Source: Chloranthus sessilifolius
Lineage: Eukaryota > Streptophyta > Magnoliopsida > Chloranthales > Chloranthaceae
Direction of reading: 5' to 3'
DNA: 64,000 nt
Assembly: GCA_021018995.1 (NCBI GenBank)
Contig: CM037585.1
Span: 126,818,831-126,882,830 of the forward strand
Shown here piece after piece: positions 10,317 to 21,480 of this stretch. The first letter of the stretch is position 1. Every line of letters begins with the position of its first letter. The translations under genes were made by a program, and so were the position numbers. The notes under the pieces are model-generated. The model ran no database searches and was not told where the DNA came from. It saw only the letters and a list, made by a program, of their open reading frames with translations.

Positions 10317-11634
10317 TGCGAAGTCAAGAAAAGTCCTATTGATGGCCTCTCGCCCTCAATCTACATCACAATATATGTTCATGCATTAAGATAAACTCTA
10401 ATTACTAATAATATAGACCTATTTAAGGGTTTCCTCAAAAACAAGTCAAAACAGGCAAGTTGCGCCAATCCTAGAATTTGACGTAACATTCTCATATATT
10501 TTTGACTATCAAGACGATTGATCCATGAGTTGGTCAAAACATAAAAGTTGTAGATTTTTCTATTAGCTTTCTAACGCAAAAATAATCGTCTCAATCGGAG
10601 TTCGGGACAAAATGTTATGACTAAAATACTAAGGCAATGTCGAAGTTTGGTGATACCTTGCTCGAGCGATGATAATAGCTCGCTCGAGCGATTTGATGTA
10701 ATATTCTCATATATTTTTTACTATCAAGATGATTGATCCATGAGTTGGTCAAAACATAAAAGTTGTATAGTTTTCTATTAGCTTTCTAACGCAAAAAGAA
10801 TCGTCTCAATCGGAGTTCGGGATAAAACGTTATGACAAAAATACTAAGGTAATGTCGGAGTTCGGTGATACCTCGCTCGAGCGATGATAATAGCTCGCTC
10901 GAGCGAGCTACAGCGACGCGATTTCGCTGGTTTTCACCCGAATCGAAACCCATACATCCCAAAGTAAAATCCATGGCTAATCTAATGATTTAATAAAAAA
11001 GTTTAATTAAAACGTACCTTTAATCTAAGGATTCCTAGATTAGAAATGAGTCACGCGAATGGAGCTTCGGAACGAAACCGACGGGTTTCCTCAACGATTC
11101 GTGCCGCGATCGATCCCACGAGTTCACAGAGACAACTCCAACACGCCCCCAATGATCTCAACCTCTCCCAATAGCCAACTACGAATCCAAGGTTGATTCA
11201 ACTTCTTTCTAAGGTTTAAGTGTTTTCAACAAAGAGGATTCTAGAGAAGGAGGTTTTCTAAACCGATCTCCTACGATGATTGAAGAAGAGAGAAGACGGA
11301 GTTTCACACGGTTGGGTAACTATCCTCTCTTAACAAAACCTAGTATAATACGGAAATGCAATTCCTTCTTATAATAGGATTGCTCACAAAGTAAAACACA
11401 CACACACATCTTATGTATTATACACTTCTAATTTTAAAACTCAAGTCAGGTGTTGAACGGCTACACCGAGGTCGGTGCACAACTTTCGCACGAGGGTCCA
11501 AATGGGCTCTAAATTAAAATCTGTCCGCACAATCACATCTAGATAAAAATCCAAAACAAATGGTGACGTCGGTTGCCGAGCCGAATACACACACAGGGTC
11601 AGTCTAACTCAGGTTCAAAATACGGGTCTTTACA
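10317..11634 (-). repeat. LTR I fragment (minus)
   Basis: It begins on the minus strand with TGTAAAGACCCGTATTTTG (11634), a normal Tekay-type LTR start, and is cut at 10317 where element A's LTR begins. An AAAG|GTACG donor-like site lies at 11017. A 215-bp unit is tandemly duplicated at 10476-10690 and 10691-10905. Each copy holds the conserved AATCGTCTCAATCGGAGTTC block followed by CTCGCTCGAGCGA palindromes. Confidence 0.65.
10476..10905. repeat. Tandem duplication (period 215 bp) of block plus CTCGAGCG palindromes
   Basis: ATTGATCCATGAGTTGGTC occurs at 10517 and 10732. The rest of the unit follows in the same order, ending in GCTCGCTCGAGCGA. The duplicated unit coincides with the module shared with other LTRs. 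Confidence 0.85.
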
Positions 11635-12633
11635 TAAACTCACTCGCACGAGTTTGCAACATAGCATGTATGACCTTGGAATTTGCGCGTGTGACTATGA
11701 CTGAAGTGTCGACACAACTTCGGTATTTTGGCCGTAACTTTCTGTTTCGAACTCGGATTGACCATGAGTTATGAACAAAGAACATTACTATGTATTAGAA
11801 TCTGCATGATGATTTATAAGGTTCATTCGAACGAATCCCCTAAATTATGTATTGTCTGAACACTGTTTTGGCCCGACATTGTCCGCGCTGTAGCCCGGCT
11901 AAGCTGCACATTTTAACCCTAAAAATTATTCATTAAACGACAATTGTTAGAAGAGATTCCCATTGGTATTAACTCCTACTCTAATACTATATTCGCATTA
12001 GAGATTATTTAAGTTATGTTTTAAGTCATGCATTAAGTATGAGGCTACATATGAATGAGAAAATGAGTAAGTGAATCCGGAAGAATATGAAATTGAATAT
12101 AAATTTGATTAAGAACTCTGAATCTAAAATTTTGAATCCAAATTCGATAATCTGACTCTGAATTTAAATTCGAATTTGATAATCGAACTCTCAATATGAA
12201 TTTGAATCTGAATATGAATTTTAGAACTCTGAATAAGTAAATTCCAAAATTTGAACTCTGATATTGAATCCTGGAAGGAGAACCTCGATTTGACTCTAAT
12301 TTTGGATATAAGATCTTATGAATTTCGTTTCATGAAAATGTCTTTGAAAGTTCATCTCTGCTTTGATATGAATAAAAATGCTTATGCAAATTAGTCTCAG
12401 CCTATTATCTGAAAATGCTTTTGAAATTTTTCCCCTATTTTCATTATGAGAATGTTTGCTTTAGTCTCCTGTTGACATGAAAATACCTTGGGACTTGATT
12501 TTCTATTTTTGGTTTTGAAAATGCCTGGTTAATTATAATCATTGGATTTATGCATTGATTGAAAAGATGAAAATAGTATTAATCTTTTCTCTACTGACCT
12601 TAGACTGTTAGCTCACCCCGACTATACGTCACA

Positions 12634-12714
12634 GGTGCAAGGAATAGTCAAGTCCTTGAGCTTGAGGTTGGTCCTGCTCATGTTCCGGAAGTAACAGAGC
12701 CTATCTTTATATAG
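12634..12714 (+). other. Open acidic tail in LTR H
   Basis: From the CACAG|GT junction 26 sense codons are followed by TAG. The frame reads GARNSQVLELEVGPAHVPEV and ends TEPIFI. The phase is the same as in LTR1, LTR2, B and C. Confidence 0.35.
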
Positions 12715-12781
12715 GTATAGCTGAATTTTGTATATTTGGAATTAGCACACTTTAGACAGTTGTAAATTGAACCACTGTTTA

Positions 12782-12801
12782 GGTGACGGTCGGCCGTCAC
12801 C
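12782..12801 (+). other. Conserved hairpin in the LTR 3' part
   Basis: GGTGACGG, loop TCGG, CCGTCACC is a perfect 8-bp stem. Related stems lie at 26643-26662 (B), 29324-29342 (C 5' LTR) and 51877-51896 (C 3' LTR), each about 70-130 nt after the open tail. Confidence 0.6.
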
Positions 12802-13031
12802 GGTGGTATACTTTTGTTTTAATTTTTGTTCTATACATATTGGAGTCTATCTTTGTTTAATGTCATATGATATTTGTCTACTTATATTCCGCTATACACA
12901 TGATAACTAATCTTTGATTCCCGCTCATTTGTTTAAGAAGAAAAGAAAAAATTTATTCTCAATTTCGAACATCGGACGATCCGGTCTTCCCCGAATCCGT
13001 ATTTTCGTCTAGGGGGAAAATCAGGCTGTCA

Positions 13032-13433
13032 CACTCTGAGTGCTGTTTGGGGTGGTGACTTTGGTCCTAGAAATCCATAGGGTTTGGGAAATTGGCCCCC
13101 AAACTTTGTGAAGAAGAAGTGTCAGGAGATCATCCTTTTCCCTCAGCAATCAGGGATTTCTTGCAGTTTTGTGGGGTTTTGTTTGTCTAATAAGATGTCT
13201 GATACCTTTTAAGTTAGAGTTTATTCCTCTTGCAAAAGATGTCAATTTTGTGATTGTCACAAATGACAAACTTCAGCAAGAAGAGATGGGATGGAAGAAC
13301 GCTATTGTAGGATATGTTCTTTGAATGAGGCCTAAGATTTGAAAGCAGTTGTTAATAGAAGGTGGAAGACCGAGGGAATATATGGTGGAAGTTATCACTT
13401 TAAAGGATGGTTTCTTCTTATTCAAATTTCGGA
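13032..13433. other. Unassigned 400 bp
   Basis: Sequence between the end of LTR H and the end of LTR G. There is no primer site, long frame or repeat I recognise. It could be old element interior or flanking DNA. Confidence 0.3.
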
Positions 13434-14266
13434 TGTAACGACCCGAAATCTCCCTTAAGGATATAAGTGGAATTTCAAGTCGCTACTCACATATCAGTTA
13501 CTTATTACCGGCATTAAGCATGATGCTACTTGGAAAATATGTGCAATATTTTTTTTTAAAACTAAACTAAACATCAACAATCAACTGCATAAAAAGAGCA
13601 GCATATATTAAAGCCAAGTGAATAAAAAGGAGAAGGGTGAGTCTCAAAATGCTTGTCAACCACTCTATGTAGTCCATGTCTGCACCTCACTGTATTCGAT
13701 GGTAAGATTTGTCGACATAAGTCGAGGGATGAGCATTTTGCCACGATGCTCAGTAGGGGTAACCAGTGAGCTCAAAGATTTGGCTTAATCATAACATGAG
13801 CGTATCTTAGAAATTTGAACTTATCATATAATTTCATTACATTTTTTTTATCATATTAAAAATATATTCTGTACATATTTCTGATATAAAACGTGCAGTT
13901 GAGCTTTGGAAGCTGCCTACGTACCCTAATTGAGATCAAGCCGACAATAGTTCTAAACTTATCATATTCTTAACAAACATATAAGCATAAAGGTGGGGGC
14001 CCATAATGCAGTAAAACTCGCAAATATCAATAGACCCAACTGCCGCATCTTTTCACAGGGAAGCAATTCTATACGTCCCATTCTGTATAAGGGAAACTTT
14101 CAAATTTGATAGCTCGATCAGGTCTGTGACGGTAACTATACCATGAGTAGAACGTAACATAGCTTAATCTTATTATTGAATTCATAATTTACTTATAATG
14201 TATTAGAATTTCATCATTTCCACAACTTAAGTCTTGCATTTTATCTTAGCTTATTTCACATATGGC

Positions 14267-15242
14267 TAGGGCTGCAACCGAGTAGAGGCCGAGGCCAATC
14301 TTAGGTCAGCTCTAGCTCGGCTCTACCTTATACAAGCCAAGTTGGAACTTGGTTCTAGGCCCTTCGAGCTTAAAAAGACTGAACTCTAGCTCGGCTCTAT
14401 CGAGTTCGAGTCGGGTCGAGCCGACCTTCAAGCTAAATAAGTTTTATTATAATTTTTTTTCCTAATATTGTCTTAAAACATTCTCTTCTTTTTTTAATAG
14501 ATGAAAGCTTTAATAAAATTTATAAAAGAAAGCCCTAATATATTTTAATCCCTTAGTCCTTTTGGATTTAACGGATCGATTGGAGAAAAAAGTGTTTAAA
14601 TTTTGAAAAGTAAAAAGGTGTTTAAATTTAATGTGCTAAATATTGATAAAGAGCATAGGTGTTGGTTGCAGGTGTTGCTTGATTGATCAATTTCTATGCT
14701 AGTGGTTGTTCATTAAGATGGGTGAGAAATAACCTTAATGGTTGCACAGAGAGAGAGATAGAGAGAGAGAGAGAGAAAGTACAAACTTCAATAGAGGATC
14801 ATAAGGATTATATGTTAATTAGATATCTATCCATTATAAAGTAACCATTAGATGAATCTTATTATAAGGGGAAAATAGTAACAAAAAAACTTTTAAAATT
14901 ATATATTATATATTTTATCATATAAAAATATTATATATTATTAATGAAGCTAAGTTGGGTCGAGCCGAGCTTTACTAGCTTAGCTCTAGCTCGGCTCTAC
15001 TTCAACCGAGCTTTAAATAAAAAGCTTTCCTCTAGCTCTCGAGTCGAGCTTAACAGAGCAAAAGCTTTTATTTTCGAGCTAAGCTGAGCCAAGCTGTTGA
15101 CCTAGCTCGGCTCTACTTCAACCAAGCTTTAAATAAAAAGCTTTCCTCTAGCTCTCGAGCCGAGCTTAACAGAGCAAAAGCTTTTATTTTCGAGCTGAGC
15201 TGAGCCAAGATGTTGACCTAGCTTGGCTCTGTTGTAGCCCTA
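14267..15242. mobile_element. hAT-type non-autonomous DNA transposon, 976 bp
   Basis: Terminal inverted repeats TAGGGCTGCAA (left) and TTGTAGCCCTA (right) differ at one base. The flanking 8-mers CATATGGC and CCTACGGC match at 6 of 8 positions, as expected for an aged hAT duplication. The interior is rich in AGCTCGGCTC / GAGCCGAGC words typical of plant hAT MITE-like elements and has no ORF. A 116-bp segment (CTACTTCAACCGAGCTTT...) is tandemly duplicated within about 14985-15216. Confidence 0.8.
14755..14777. repeat. (GA)n microsatellite inside the hAT element
   Basis: Short GAGAGAGATAGAGAGAGAG run. Confidence 0.8.
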
Positions 15243-16440
15243 CCTACGGCTTAAATCCCGTGGCTTATCTTAATTTACCTTATCTTAGCGTATCTCGCCT
15301 ACGGCTTAGGTCCCATGGCTTATCTTCACTTATTTTATTTTAGCTTATCTGCGGCATAGCTCCCGCAATTATACTTTTAGGTTTACGGCTTAGGTCTCAT
15401 TCACCTTCTTATTCTTATAGGTTCACAGCTTAAGTCTCGTTTACCTTTTCTTAACTTGACTTTACTTATCACTCTTATTCTTAACAAAGAACATATTCAT
15501 CGTATCATTACCTTAAATTATAACTTAAAATAACTTAGGTGCATAGACAATAGCCTAAAACTACATATAATAAGACAGAAATACCTACTATCGATAGTTG
15601 ACCAACTCATATCATTGGATGCGAATACCCTACATGTCACTAAAGACTGTGGGTCTGCTACTAATCACCGGAGGCAAACCTCCTACTAATCACCGGAGGC
15701 TAAGCTCCTACTAATTACCGAAGGCCACGGTCCTCCTAATTTATCATCGGATGCAAGAATCCTAATAAAGGGACTTGATATTTGATACAAATCATAAAAT
15801 GTCTCGATTAATTGCGTCCAAATCATTATTTTTGTATCTTGACTAATCTTTCTTAATCTTGGTTTGTATCTTGACTTTGGATGATCCATTATGTGATTAA
15901 ACTCTCAATCACGTCCTATCGCAAGTCATGAAGTTATCATGACAATCCTCGCACTATAACATCTCATACCATCACAGTGAACAAGGATTGGGTAATGAAA
16001 TCATACACATGGACTAAACGGCATCGGGGGTAAAATCACACAAAGGCGGAGGCTTACTTATAACATATCTCATATTCATATTTTTCATATAATCCACACT
16101 GTGCATACATGACTTAACAAGTAGCTTAACATATTCTTATCTTGATCTTAACATACATTTTGTCTTATATGATCTATCATCCATTCTTAATAGCTTAATT
16201 GGATTTTTGAACCCATTTACGCATATGAACATTTATCACACACGTGCTTATTTAATGATAATTAACACACGCGTACACAATTACTCCTAATCATAATACA
16301 ACATATAAAAAGCAAGTGCAACAGGAGCATTTAAGGATTCTTAATGATTTTTGGAGTCCTTTATTATGCGCACAATTCGTTGCATGTGAGAGATATAAGA
16401 AGGTAGTATACATACAGGTATATGTTCCATGCTGCTTGCA

Positions 16441-16486
<46 letters not shown>

Positions 16487-16512
16487 TGCTTGCATGATAT
16501 ATATATATATAT
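16441..16512. repeat. (AT)n microsatellite, two blocks
   Basis: A long AT run follows GCTGCTTGCATGAT, and that phrase plus a shorter AT run repeats at once. Short Tyr/Ile-rich frames across it are artefacts of the repeat. Confidence 0.95.
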
Positions 16513-16620
16513 GAGCAATGGCTACAAGCTCCTAAAATTTCAACGTAATCAACTTCCACATCAGCCCTATCATGAAAATCTAATCTTACCATGTATTATG
16601 TTCAAGTTATCAGCCCAAAG

Positions 16621-16934
16621 GCGATAAAATAGAGAATATTATATATCAATTTTTTTCTTACGCAAAGAAACTACATAACATTGATCGAGTACCAATGTAT
16701 AACAAAAATGATTCAATAACTGCCTTGGGTCTAACTTGATTTTGCTTGTAAATAAAAGTTTAGTGTATTTATCTAAACTATGGTAGCTTAATCCTGAGTT
16801 TAGCCGAATCATGAAGAAAATACTGACCCATAGTGAATAGCACGTTAATCATCATGCCAGTCATATGGAATTAAAGAAATCTCTATTTTCCTTTATAGAT
16901 GTGTTAAAATTAGCCTATAAGAGAACTTTTTTTT
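16621..16934. other. A/T-rich stretch without features
   Basis: No frame, repeat or element end recognised. Confidence 0.3.
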
Positions 16935-17260
16935 TTATAGAAACAACAAAGTTATGAAAAACATAATACTTTTGTGAACATAATTTCCCCTACCTTTGGT
17001 AGTAGCATCATGTGCATAAATCGATCCCGGTTCTGGCTTGTTCGAATTGTGAGTCCGAGTTGAGAAGCGGAAGAGAAAGGGATACGAAACCGACTTCATT
17101 AATGGTTGCCTCATTATTTTGTTGATGCTGCAATTCTTCAGTATAGTTGTAGCATAGATCCACGAGAGGATTAGAGAGAAAGGAAAAAGTTCTTGTAGAT
17201 GCCATTTGAGGAGATGGAGAGAACCGTGTAAATGCATAGATTTAGGGTTTTATCGTGGGT
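16935..17260 (-). pseudogene. Exon-like fragment, possibly a captured host first exon
   Basis: On the minus strand AAACCCTAAATC precedes ATG codons at 17237 and 17205. The frame from 17205 starts MASTRTFSFLSNPLVDL and runs 65 codons. The overlapping frame from 17237 runs through RFSTRTHNSNKPEPGSIY and meets a consensus-like donor, CCAAAG|GTAGGGG, at about 16998. Hydroxylated/basic residues and phrases such as RFSTRTHNSNKPEPG resemble an organelle-targeting first exon. I do not recognise the gene and no downstream exon is visible. It may be a captured or isolated exon, or chance. Confidence 0.3.
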
Positions 17261-17365
17261 TATTCAGAAGTGGAGGGTTGTGACCACGGCAGAGATGGAC
17301 GATTATGCAAGTGTTAAGCTTTCTATCACTCAAAGATTCTATATGTGACAGCCCGGATTTTCCCA

Positions 17366-17397
<32 letters not shown>

Positions 17398-17589
17398 TGT
17401 AAGCTTTATCAAATAGGAAAACCCGGACCGCCAGATTACAGAACACAATCTGATACAGAATTCACTTGGTATATACACAGTTAAACTGAATTTAAGGAAG
17501 ATATGCATGTGGCAGAACTAAAATAAAAAATTTCTATATCTAAGTACAAAAACAGAAACTCAATAATATACCAAGCTCAAACTCAGAAG

Positions 17590-17676
17590 TCACTGTGCCA
17601 AATCCAAGTAAACTTCTCCCTTCAGTAGGTCACTTGGATTCTCCTCAACTCTAAGATACTGATCAAGAGCTATACC
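17590..17676 (-). other. Open acidic tail in LTR1
   Basis: From CACAG|GT the minus-strand frame is open for 28 codons to TGA. It begins GIALDQYLRVEENPSDLL and ends YLDLAQ. The phase matches the other LTR tails. Translation is not shown. Confidence 0.3.
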
Positions 17677-17989
17677 TGTGATGCATAGTCAGGGTGAGGT
17701 AACAGTCTAAGCCCAGTAGAAGAAAAATCAATGACATTATATCTTCTCAATGCGTATAATCAACGACAGAGTTCAAAGCAGAAACAAGGTATGGATTCAA
17801 TGATAGAAACAAAAATGATAACCGAATAAAGATTCGATAACCGAAATAAAAACGATCATGGAGCAAATATTTGATGACAAAACAAAAACTCAAATTTTGT
17901 TTTTCCCTAAACACTATTCATTAACTTAATACTCAGATTTCATCATTCACTATATGATAATTCAAATGTCCACTATTAATTGTGTATTC

Positions 17990-18130
17990 ACTTATGTATG
18001 CTATGCAATGCATACGGTAGCCGTCATACCTACCCACTTATGTATGCTATGCAATGTGTACTGATAGCCACCGTATCAGTCCATTTATGTATGCTATGCA
18101 CTGTACACTGTATACTAATAACCGCCGTAT
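17990..18130. repeat. Three tandem 46-47 bp repeats in LTR1
   Basis: Units begin TTATGTATGCTATGCAATG at 17992, 18038 and 18085, each followed by a CCG-containing phrase (CATACGGTAGCCGTC, GATAGCCACCGTATC and a decayed third). Confidence 0.8.
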
Positions 18131-20159
18131 CGGTCTACTTGTCAATGTCCACTCACTGTCAATGTTCGGATATATTCTCAATATTCACATTCACTCTCAG
18201 ATACGGGATTCAAAGTTGATACTTAACTTAATAACTCAACACTAAGTCTATCTTGTTTCTAAAGTTTAGAGTCCAATAATCATATTGTCTTAGTTTTAAT
18301 TAAAATGAGTCACAGTGTGATAGACTTTACCAATCACGCTTTTCAAGGGACGGGGTTCACAGTAACCTGGATATACTTCGTGTGGTATCCCATACTACCA
18401 TAGAGGAGTTTCATCTATACATGGACACCTACATTCCAAGTTTCATGTGCTTAGGAAAGAAACCTCACTGTAACTCAGGCTTAAAAGTCGTGTCTTATCG
18501 CATTACATTTTCTTATCATACATAGTTCCTTGTTCATTCGAATTCAAAGTTCGTATGCAAGTTAGACAAAACGGATCATAAGCAAAAATAGAAGGAATCA
18601 GACTAAACATAATGAACTTATCATCAGAACGAATCAGATCAAAGCATAACTGAACATAACAAATAGGATCATAAGCTAAAAAATGGAACAATCAGATCAT
18701 ATAAAGAAATAGGATGGAAATAGAATATATCAAAATAGAAAACAAAGTATCAGATCAAACATCAAATTGAAACCATCAGAAACTATGAACCAAATTCAAA
18801 AAATATAATTTTTCATTGAGTTTTCCCCTACCTTAAGTTCAGAGCTGTTCAAAGCAACACCAATGTCCTTATCGACGGCTTCCCGTTCCCAATCTAATAA
18901 GGACTGATTCTAATTACTAATAACTTTACATATTTAACTATTCTCTCAAAATCGAGGCAGAAATGGGCAAATTCGTGCTAACTCAGAACTTGACCCAACT
19001 TCCTGCTCAACTTTGACCTTTAAATAATTTGATTCATTAAATTATTAATTCATAAAAGTTATAGGACTTGTTGTCCTCTTTCCAACGCCATAAGAGTCGT
19101 GTTAATCGGGGTTCAGAGTAAAAAGGTATGGCCAAAATATTGAAGCTATATCAACACATTCAGTCAAAATCGAATGGTCAATTTTTTTCAAGGCATAGAA
19201 CTCGAACGTTCGATTCTGACAGGTTCAGAACTCATTCAACTTCCTCTTCCTTGATCTAAATCACCCAAAACTCATTTTCAAGCATCCTAATCACCTATAA
19301 ATCATAACCAAACTAATTCTAACCAATTTAAATTGAATCTTACCTTTCAATCTCGCGTATGCAAATTGACGAATCGGCGCTTGTCCTCGCACACATTCAA
19401 GGGATTTGAAACCCCTTTTTCCCTTTTAAGATCGGATCGTCGTTGGAGATCAAATCAATGGGGTTGGCGATTCAATCTCTCCGACGCACACGACACACTC
19501 AAGATTCTCCAACGCAACTACAAAGAATCAAAATGAATTTATGAAAGAGGGTTTGGGTTTTTGCCACCTTTGTGGGTCGAAATCAAGCCAATTTCCACGC
19601 GTTCTTGTGATCATCAATCGAAGAAGGATTTGTGGGGGAGATCGACAACGTCGGATCTCGGCACGGATTCGAAAGTGAGGAGAACGACGTTTTTCTCAAG
19701 CTCCCTTCTCTTTCTCTCTTACTCTTTCTCTCTCTAAAACCAAAAACTCCCATCACTTTGCAAATGGGTAGTAGCTTCTAAATGAAGCTTTGCCTTTTTA
19801 TAACTTAAAGGGGCTGTGTCACAGCCCGATTTTTGGTGCTCCGAAAGCCGTGCCATCAGCACAACCCTCAAGGTCGAGCCCCACAAACCTTTACAATACA
19901 TTTGGTATAAGCAAGCCAAAATTTTACTCTAACGAATTCTCATAAAGAAAAAAAAAAGAATATAGTCATGGTCCTTACTGGCAGTCCTTGTCCCATGCCA
20001 ATTCATGGGCATAAGAACTTACCCAAGCCGTTATATGAATGTGCATCCCAAGAGTTTTATCAAAAGCATACCGAATTTAATTACATTCAATATGGAGGCT
20101 TTATATACCAAGCCGTGCCTAACACTCTCAACTCACTCTCAAAGTACGCAATGGGTCTC

Positions 20160-20264
20160 CTAGAAGAATTCCTCAGGAGGAGGCTCTGATTCCTCAGTGG
20201 GTACGTAGTCTGAATTCCCTAGATCAAAGTCTCCAGAAGTCCTTATTGCCGCTAGTCCTGAACC
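20160..20264 (-). CDS. Short acidic open tail in LTR2 (34 codons from acceptor-like AG)
   Basis: From CGCAG|GT (minus strand) the frame is open for 34 codons to TAG. It starts GSGLAAIRTSGDFDLGNS and ends DYVPTEESEPPPEEFF. The final part is matched in element C's LTR by DYISEDDSEIHPEEFF with several synonymous third-base differences, which suggests selection on the peptide. There is no ATG at its start, so if real it is the last exon of a spliced message. Function unknown. Confidence 0.4.
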   Translation of the reverse strand, partial: GSGLAAIRTSGDFDLGNSDYVPTEESEPPPEEFF

Positions 20265-21239
20265 TGCGACGTATAGTCTAAGGGATGAGCTGCATCCTAG
20301 CTCAATAAGGAAACAAAGTGAACATATAGATTAAATCTCACATATATGTTAGCCGTTTTGAGAGCACAATTTACTAGGTATCACATTTTAACAAAACAAT
20401 TGATATAACTGAAATAACAAAAATGGATACAACAGATTTCTTTTCATAGTGTTGTTTGTTCTCATCTTACTGGTTTAGTTATGAATTCGGCCTAATCACT
20501 TCAACCTTTAACTTAAATAATCTCTGAGCAATATAGCATCGAGCCCCGATGGAATATCCACCATCATCGTCTACTAGACAATTGTTACGTGTATTCGCTG
20601 AGAATACTGTCCAAGCCCCTTCTCGTAGGTGGCGGGATCTATTATTAAATCTACATCCCTGGGATGTGCTATAAGTGTACGGATTGGCCGCCGTACCGGT
20701 CACGGATATCCTGCTGCGTCAGGCGTGGGTATCCCGCCACGTCGGTGGGGTATTCTAATCAAACCTCAAATAACAAAATATCGGTGTGCATTACTTATAG
20801 TTATTCACCGTGACTTGTGCTAATTTTTAGTACATTAGGCCTTATCATTATGCTTTAGTTTTACGGTTTGTTTTCGTCTGTATCCCTGGGATACAACTAG
20901 TTTAATACATCATTTAGATGCCCTCATTACAATATTCCGTCCCCTGGGGATTTCATGGTTTCACCTTGAAACCCACGCACACACCCCCTATTGAAAGATC
21001 ATACAATACTCACCCTTTTCATAGTGTAACACTGCATATATGGGATGACGAAATAAATACATGTTTCAAGAATATTCCCTACCTCAATGAATTTCAAAGC
21101 ACGCTTTCTCGTAGAGGTTTACACTTCACGATCGTACGTCAAACCTACATTTCATGTATTTAGAATATGCTTAGAAAGGTTATAAGAATAATTGGAGCGC
21201 ATAGCCTCCATGTTTCTGCACCAATAATTTTAAGAACTG

Positions 21240-21480
21240 AGTGGTGCCTCGCGCGAGGGAGAACCAATCCCCTCTCGAGCGGTCACTTGACCTCGCTCGA
21301 GCGGTTAAATCGAGGTCGCTCGAGCGGTTAATCGAGCCGTCTGAAGCTTTACTGGGGACCTCGCTCGAGCAAGCTTCCCTTTTTGTTTTGGGAACCGCTC
21401 GAGCAAGCCCAGAGCTGTATTTTTATAGTTTGTGCTCGCTTGAGTGATCCCTTTAGACCGCTCGAGCGAGGAGCGATAAT
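21240..21480. repeat. CTCGCTCGAGCGG palindrome array in LTR2
   Basis: About ten copies of CGCTCGAGCGG-like words with short spacers. The array occupies the place held by the TCGATTAATCGA array in the homologous LTR A. Confidence 0.85.

Larger units (their letters stand above)
11635..13031 (+). repeat. LTR H, 3' part (plus)
   Basis: It ends with GGGGGAAAATCAGGCTGTCACA at 13031, the common end of the plus-strand LTRs here. In order it contains an ACTCGCACGAGT dyad, the conserved block in reverse orientation (about 11718-11780), GTTCATTCGAACGAATCCCC, ATTCATTAAACGAC, the acceptor-like GACTATACGTCACAGGT (12620-12636), the open tail and the hairpin. The 5' part is missing, apparently replaced by LTR I. 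No primer site follows. Confidence 0.65.
13434..16290 (-). repeat. LTR G-like region (minus) interrupted by a hAT element
   Basis: GGAGATTTCGGGTCGTTACA (minus strand, ending at 13434) looks like an LTR end. GAGCTCACTGGTTACCCCTACTGAGCATC near 13748-13780 is placed like the conserved LTR motif of the other families. Beyond the hAT element, a degenerate CTACGGCTTAGGTCCCGTGGCTTATCTTA phrase repeats several times (15243-15450), like the internal repeats of Tekay LTRs. Its 5' start is not identified. Confidence 0.4.
17344..19816 (-). repeat. LTR1 (minus), 3' part of a Tekay-type LTR
   Basis: On the minus strand it ends GGGAAAATCCGGGCTGTCACA at 17344. It contains the acceptor motif CTATGCATCACAGGT (17674-17690), an open tail (17590-17676), three 46-47 bp repeats beginning TTATGTATGCTATGCAATG (17992, 18038, 18085), the conserved block (19040-19147), an AAAG|GTAAG donor-like site (19343) and a TTATAAAAAGG TATA-like box near 19790-19805. 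It is cut at 19816 by LTR2. The U3 may continue as J (22327-23249). Confidence 0.65.

Noticed and set aside
10893-10930. CTCGAGCG words as a host promoter motif or restriction cluster
   Set aside because: They are part of the LTR palindrome array and no host gene is near.
16291-16627. Tyr/Ile-rich frames on both strands
   Set aside because: They are translations of the (AT)n microsatellite.
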